A stretch of 24,836 bases of DNA from a virus: IMG/VR virus record IMGVR_UViG_3300029286_000236, positions 1-24,836 of that record. One strand, written 5' to 3'. Below the pieces are notes generated by a model. It was not told where the DNA came from. It was given only the letters and a program-made list of their open reading frames with translations, and searched no databases. The stretch's first letter is position 1. Each line of letters starts with the position of its first letter. The translations under genes and the position numbers were made by a program. Shown here piece after piece: positions 21,395 to 24,836 of this stretch.

Positions 21395-21919
21395 ATGAGT
21401 ATTGCAAAGCGTTTATTAGACATGCGTCAAAATCAGCGAAGCAGGTTTCGCATGCCTTCGCATGAAGGTCCTTTCGATTTAACAATATCGCCTGAAGGTA
21501 TTACTGACAGATATCAACGCAGCCTTAATGAAGAAGCCCTTGCCGCTTACAATAAAAAATTAAAAGACTTCTGGGCTGAGGTTCAGTCGGAATTACGCTC
21601 TTCTGCTGATTTAATGGTGCGGAAAAATAAATACCTGGGCAAAAGTATAAAGGGAAATCTTTATTATGATATGGGCGAAGTTTTCAAACTTGGATTCTCT
21701 TTTCGCCCTGAAGGAGTTTATATTCATAAAGGAGTCGGACGTGGTTATATCGCCTCCGGAGGCAGCGTAGTTAAAACTTCAAGATCATCTGGATTTAATC
21801 GCCATCCTCAAATATGGTTTAATCCTGTGATTGAACGAAATATTGAACGCCTTAAAGAAATTGTAATTGAATATCATAAGGAACTTACAATTAATACAAC
21901 ACGAATTTTCATTAAATAA
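21395..21919 (+). CDS. Phage neck/connector candidate upstream of the tape measure
   Basis: The 174-residue protein begins with a basic segment (SIAKRLLDMRQNQRSRFRMP), has a helical middle (LAAYNKKLKDFWAEVQSEL) and a conserved-looking segment KLGFSFRPEGVYIHKGVGRGYIASGG, then HPQIWFNPVIERNIERLKEIVIEY. Proteins of this size and pattern precede tape measures in Bacteroidetes phages (recollection only); the basic residues and helical ends would suit a neck or tail-completion protein. The start is fixed by the promoter, with a predicted leaderless mRNA. The tape measure begins 2 nt after its stop. Confidence 0.75.
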   Translation: MSIAKRLLDMRQNQRSRFRMPSHEGPFDLTISPEGITDRYQRSLNEEALAAYNKKLKDFWAEVQSELRSSADLMVRKNKYLGKSIKGNLYYDMGEVFKLGFSFRPEGVYIHKGVGRGYIASGGSVVKTSRSSGFNRHPQIWFNPVIERNIERLKEIVIEYHKELTINTTRIFIK

Positions 21920-21921
21920 AT

Positions 21922-24836
21922 ATGGCTAAAACAAGTATATCTGATCTTAGGTTTGCTATTTATATTAATAATAGTCAGGCGAGCAAAGCGCTTGTTGAAC
22001 TGGATGCAGTTACAGGTAAGCTTGAAGAAAGTTTGCGGCAACTTATTGCTGAAGGTAAAAATGAAACTGCCGAATATAAAGCGAAAAAGCAGGCGCTTGA
22101 ACAAGTAATCCTCGAAAAAAAGAAACTCGATGCTCAGGGTAAAGAACTCAGCGCATCAATGAAAACACTTATTAAGGATGGAAAGCAGGAAACCGCAGAA
22201 TTTAAAAGTTTAAAACTGCAGGCTGATCAGGTAAGCGCTGCAAAAGCGAAACTTACAATACAAGCTAAAACTTTAAACAGCGAACTCGAACAACTTAGCA
22301 AAGAAGGTAAAAAAGATACGGCGGAATTTAAACAATTAACCGCCGCTATTGAAGCTAATAAATTAAAACAACAATCTTTACGTCAGGAAGCCGGATTACA
22401 GGCTTTGTCAATGAGAGAATTAATCTCATTACAGAAAAGTTTGAAAGCGCAATATGCAAGTGCTATACCTGGTTCAGCCAACAGAACAAAATTAGCTTCT
22501 GAACTTGGTGTTGTTCAGACCCGAATAACTGAATTAAATGGTGGAGCAAAGAAAACAGGTTCTTCCCTTTCATCCCTCGCCTCCGGTATGAATAAATACT
22601 GGATGGTTATTACAACAGGAATGGCTGCTCTTACCGGAGTAGTCCTGGGTTTTAAAAAACTTGTTCTCGATTTTAACGCTTTTGAGCAAAAAGTAGCTAA
22701 CCTTTCTGCTATTACCGGACTGGCTGGTGATGATCTAAAGTATCTTTCAGATGAAGCGAAAGAACTTTCTACTTCTGTTACTTCCTCCGGCGTTAAGATT
22801 ACCGCCAGCGCCGATGATATTGTAGATGGTTTTAAATTAATGGGTTCTGCCCGCCCTGAATTATTAAAAGATAAAGAGGCGCTGGCACAAGTAACAGAAA
22901 GCGCTTTAACTTTAGCAGCTGCCGGTCAATTGGAAATGGTACCTGCTGTTGATGCTGTGGCTGCCGCAATGAATCAATTTCAATTAGGCGCTGAAGAATC
23001 TACCCGGATAATTAATGTACTTGGCGCAGGCGCCATGGCGGGAAGCGCTGAAATCCCACAACTTACTGAATCTCTATCAACTTGTGGCACCGTTGCTCAG
23101 AATTCTAACCTTTCACTTGAGCAAACAATTGGAGTTATGGAGACACTTGCCGAACGCCAGTTAAAGGGTACTGAAGCCGGAACTCAATTTAAATCTTCAT
23201 TAATAAGCATGAAAGCCGCAGGAGTGGGTTATACCAGCGGAGTATTTAATATGCGCGACGCTTTGGTCGAAATTAAAAAAAGAATGGATGCGGCAAGTGG
23301 CGCTATGGAAAGAGATAAGGTATTAATTGACATATTCGGGAAACGAAATATTACCGTAGGTACTATATTAACTCAGAATATTGAGAGATATGATTATTTC
23401 GCCAAAGCTGTTACCGGCACTAATGTTGCAGTAGAACAAGCAATAACATGTACAAGCACTAACTCGGCAAAACTTGAACAGGCAAAGAACAAAGCGCATT
23501 TAATGGCTCTTGAACTTGGCGAAAAACTTGCTCCGGCCATGACCTTTAGCACAAATGCTTTTATGTATTTCCTGAAGGCAATAACAACATCAATCAATTT
23601 TTATAAGGAACATAGCAGGGCAATAAATTCCGCATTGCTTGGAATTGCCGCATTTACTATAGCTACTAAAGCCAATGCTATAATGACAGGCATATTTAAT
23701 GGCGTTTTAAAAGTTGCAACTACGGCAATACAAATATTTAATTCTGCAATGAAAGGCAATCCATGGACTTTGATTGCTTCAGGTATTGCTGCTGCAGTTG
23801 GTTATCTTTTAATTTTTAGAAATACAACTGAAGAAGTTTTAGCTTCTACTAAAGCCATAAATGATATAACTGATAAATATAATACTAAACTCGCTGAAGA
23901 ATCGGCTCAGGTGAAGGTTTTATATGAAGCTTTAAAAAAGACAAATCCGAAAAGCCAAGAGAGAAAGGATTTAATTGATAAAATAAATTCGACTTATGGA
24001 ACTACCCTGCAAAATCTTGCTGATGAGAAAAAATTTACAGATCAATTAGATACAGCGTATGGTAATGTTGTAAATAAACTCAGACAAAAAATATTACTTG
24101 AAAGTCAATCAGAAACATTGTCACCATTAATTAAAGAACAGAACATTATTATTTCACAAATGCAATCAATAAAAGATAAATATGATGCTTTTATTGAGAG
24201 TGAAAAAAAGAATAAAGGATTTACTGGTATTGAAAAACTACCCAAGTCTTTAATGGAATGGGCTAAAGAACAATCTGAATTTTTGGGAATATCAGGAGTA
24301 ACAAATAATGGTGTTAAACAGTCTACAAATGAGATAGGATTATTATATAAACAATATGAAAATCTAACCTCACAAATTAATTTAGCACTTAACGAAACTG
24401 ATAAATTACTAAAAGTTACAAATATAGTTTCTATACCTCCTCCTGATAATGGTGATGGAGGAGATGGTTCCGGAAATGTAGATAAACTCAAAGATGCCTA
24501 CGAGCAACTTAATGAACAGGTAAGCGAATATACTAAACTATCAAAAGTTGCATTTGCAGAAGGCGATGTAGAAACCGGGAAAAAATATGCCTTAATGGTT
24601 GCGGATATTTCTGCTAAAATCAAAAAAATTGACGAACTTTTTAAGGAGGCAGGTAATCCTTGGGCTGATGTAGAACCACTGGATTCTTCAGTATTAATTA
24701 ATGATGATGAAATAATTGATACAGCTCAAACTATTTTTGCAGACCTTGATAAAATGGATGAAGCATATTTTAAAAAAGAAGCTGAAAGAGAAAAGAAAGC
24801 TGCTGAAGATAAAATTGCTCTAGAAAAAGAAATTCA
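21922..24836 (+). CDS. Tail tape measure protein (3' end beyond window)
   Basis: The frame is open from ATG 21922 to the window edge: 971 complete codons, so the protein is large. Residues 30-160 hold three copies of a 42-residue coiled-coil unit, marked by EGKNETAEYK, DGKQETAEFK and EGKKDTAEFK. A hydrophobic segment follows (about 226-245). The TP901-type tape-measure core begins after it: FEQKVANLSAITGLAGDDLKYLSDEA at about 254-280, later LAERQLKGTEAGTQFKSSL and further hydrophobic stretches. A long charged coiled-coil region starts at about 630. Tape measures fix siphophage tail length, occupy the tail tube and are ejected into the host. No tail-sheath gene is visible, consistent with a siphovirus. 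It is the second gene of the tail operon. Confidence 0.92.
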   Translation, partial: MAKTSISDLRFAIYINNSQASKALVELDAVTGKLEESLRQLIAEGKNETAEYKAKKQALEQVILEKKKLDAQGKELSASMKTLIKDGKQETAEFKSLKLQADQVSAAKAKLTIQAKTLNSELEQLSKEGKKDTAEFKQLTAAIEANKLKQQSLRQEAGLQALSMRELISLQKSLKAQYASAIPGSANRTKLASELGVVQTRITELNGGAKKTGSSLSSLASGMNKYWMVITTGMAALTGVVLGFKKLVLDFNAFEQKVANLSAITGLAGDDLKYLSDEAKELSTSVTSSGVKITASADDIVDGFKLMGSARPELLKDKEALAQVTESALTLAAAGQLEMVPAVDAVAAAMNQFQLGAEESTRIINVLGAGAMAGSAEIPQLTESLSTCGTVAQNSNLSLEQTIGVMETLAERQLKGTEAGTQFKSSLISMKAAGVGYTSGVFNMRDALVEIKKRMDAASGAMERDKVLIDIFGKRNITVGTILTQNIERYDYFAKAVTGTNVAVEQAITCTSTNSAKLEQAKNKAHLMALELGEKLAPAMTFSTNAFMYFLKAITTSINFYKEHSRAINSALLGIAAFTIATKANAIMTGIFNGVLKVATTAIQIFNSAMKGNPWTLIASGIAAAVGYLLIFRNTTEEVLASTKAINDITDKYNTKLAEESAQVKVLYEALKKTNPKSQERKDLIDKINSTYGTTLQNLADEKKFTDQLDTAYGNVVNKLRQKILLESQSETLSPLIKEQNIIISQMQSIKDKYDAFIESEKKNKGFTGIEKLPKSLMEWAKEQSEFLGISGVTNNGVKQSTNEIGLLYKQYENLTSQINLALNETDKLLKVTNIVSIPPPDNGDGGDGSGNVDKLKDAYEQLNEQVSEYTKLSKVAFAEGDVETGKKYALMVADISAKIKKIDELFKEAGNPWADVEPLDSSVLINDDEIIDTAQTIFADLDKMDEAYFKKEAEREKKAAEDKIALEKEI

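Noticed and set aside
21467-21478. A partial match to the late-promoter 12-mer (GGTCCTTTCGAT) within the neck/connector candidate gene
   Set aside because: It differs at the ends, lies inside a coding region, and no TAnnTTTG follows at 16 bp.
24105-24491. A 128-codon antisense frame within the tape measure
   Set aside because: It lies wholly inside the open tape-measure frame and has no promoter or recognisable product.
1-24836. tRNA genes, CRISPR arrays, integrase/attachment sites, and a reverse transcriptase with template repeat (diversity-generating element)
   Set aside because: Nothing with the needed structure or protein motifs was found, and the fibre genes have no matching template repeat in this window.

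Overview
The window is a 24.8 kb, AT-rich stretch in which every convincing gene lies on the + strand. It reads as most of the late region and an accessory block of a tailed, siphovirus-like phage or prophage of a Bacteroidota (Bacteroidetes) host. Evidence for the host: promoters have the Bacteroidetes -7 box TAnnTTTG, most genes lack Shine-Dalgarno sequences, exported proteins have Bacteroidetes-style signal peptides, and short palindromes typical of that phylum (one translating as LPAGRQ, one as RFDSAQRP) are scattered through the DNA. Evidence for a phage: small and large terminase, portal, tail tape measure, an M23 lysin with membrane partners, and a Bro-N protein. No integrase, repressor, tRNA or CRISPR array was seen.

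Layout. Positions 1-2250 hold three exported fibre-like genes (the first only a C-terminal stub), each followed by a terminator; the third has a collagen-like segment. Positions 2252-6431 are the packaging operon: an unknown coiled-coil protein, a PLD-like protein, TerS and TerL. Positions 6432-7131 contain no convincing gene but several stem-loops. Positions 7132-13806 are a head, connector and lysis operon: a small conserved protein, portal, a capsid or connector candidate, three short structural candidates, then a lysis cassette (TM/coiled-coil protein, holin candidate, M23 peptidase, u-spanin candidate), closed by a GAAA-loop terminator. Positions 13851-18517 are an accessory operon: two unknown proteins, a SNF2-type ATPase, an IbrA-like PAPS-reductase-family protein, an IbrB-like ParB/sulfiredoxin-fold protein and two more small proteins. 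Positions 18600-21306 hold a leader or small RNA, a Bro-N gene, two exported cargo proteins, and a gene pair behind a large structured leader. From 21355 the tail operon starts (a small neck/connector candidate, then the tape measure, which runs off the end).

How it fits together. The packaging, head/lysis and tail operons each begin with the same composite promoter: the 12-mer TGTCCTTTCGTA (one variant base in one copy), exactly 16 bp, then the -7 box. This looks like one late regulon with its own -33 element. In two of the three copies the start codon lies 4 nt after the -7 box, which predicts leaderless mRNAs. The accessory operon instead has a promoter whose whole spacer is a perfect 18-bp palindrome, an apparent operator. 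The helicase/IbrA/IbrB trio, joined by 4-nt overlaps, is the best candidate for an undescribed system. No major capsid protein could be identified with confidence; the 361-aa product after the portal is the main candidate for capsid or connector.
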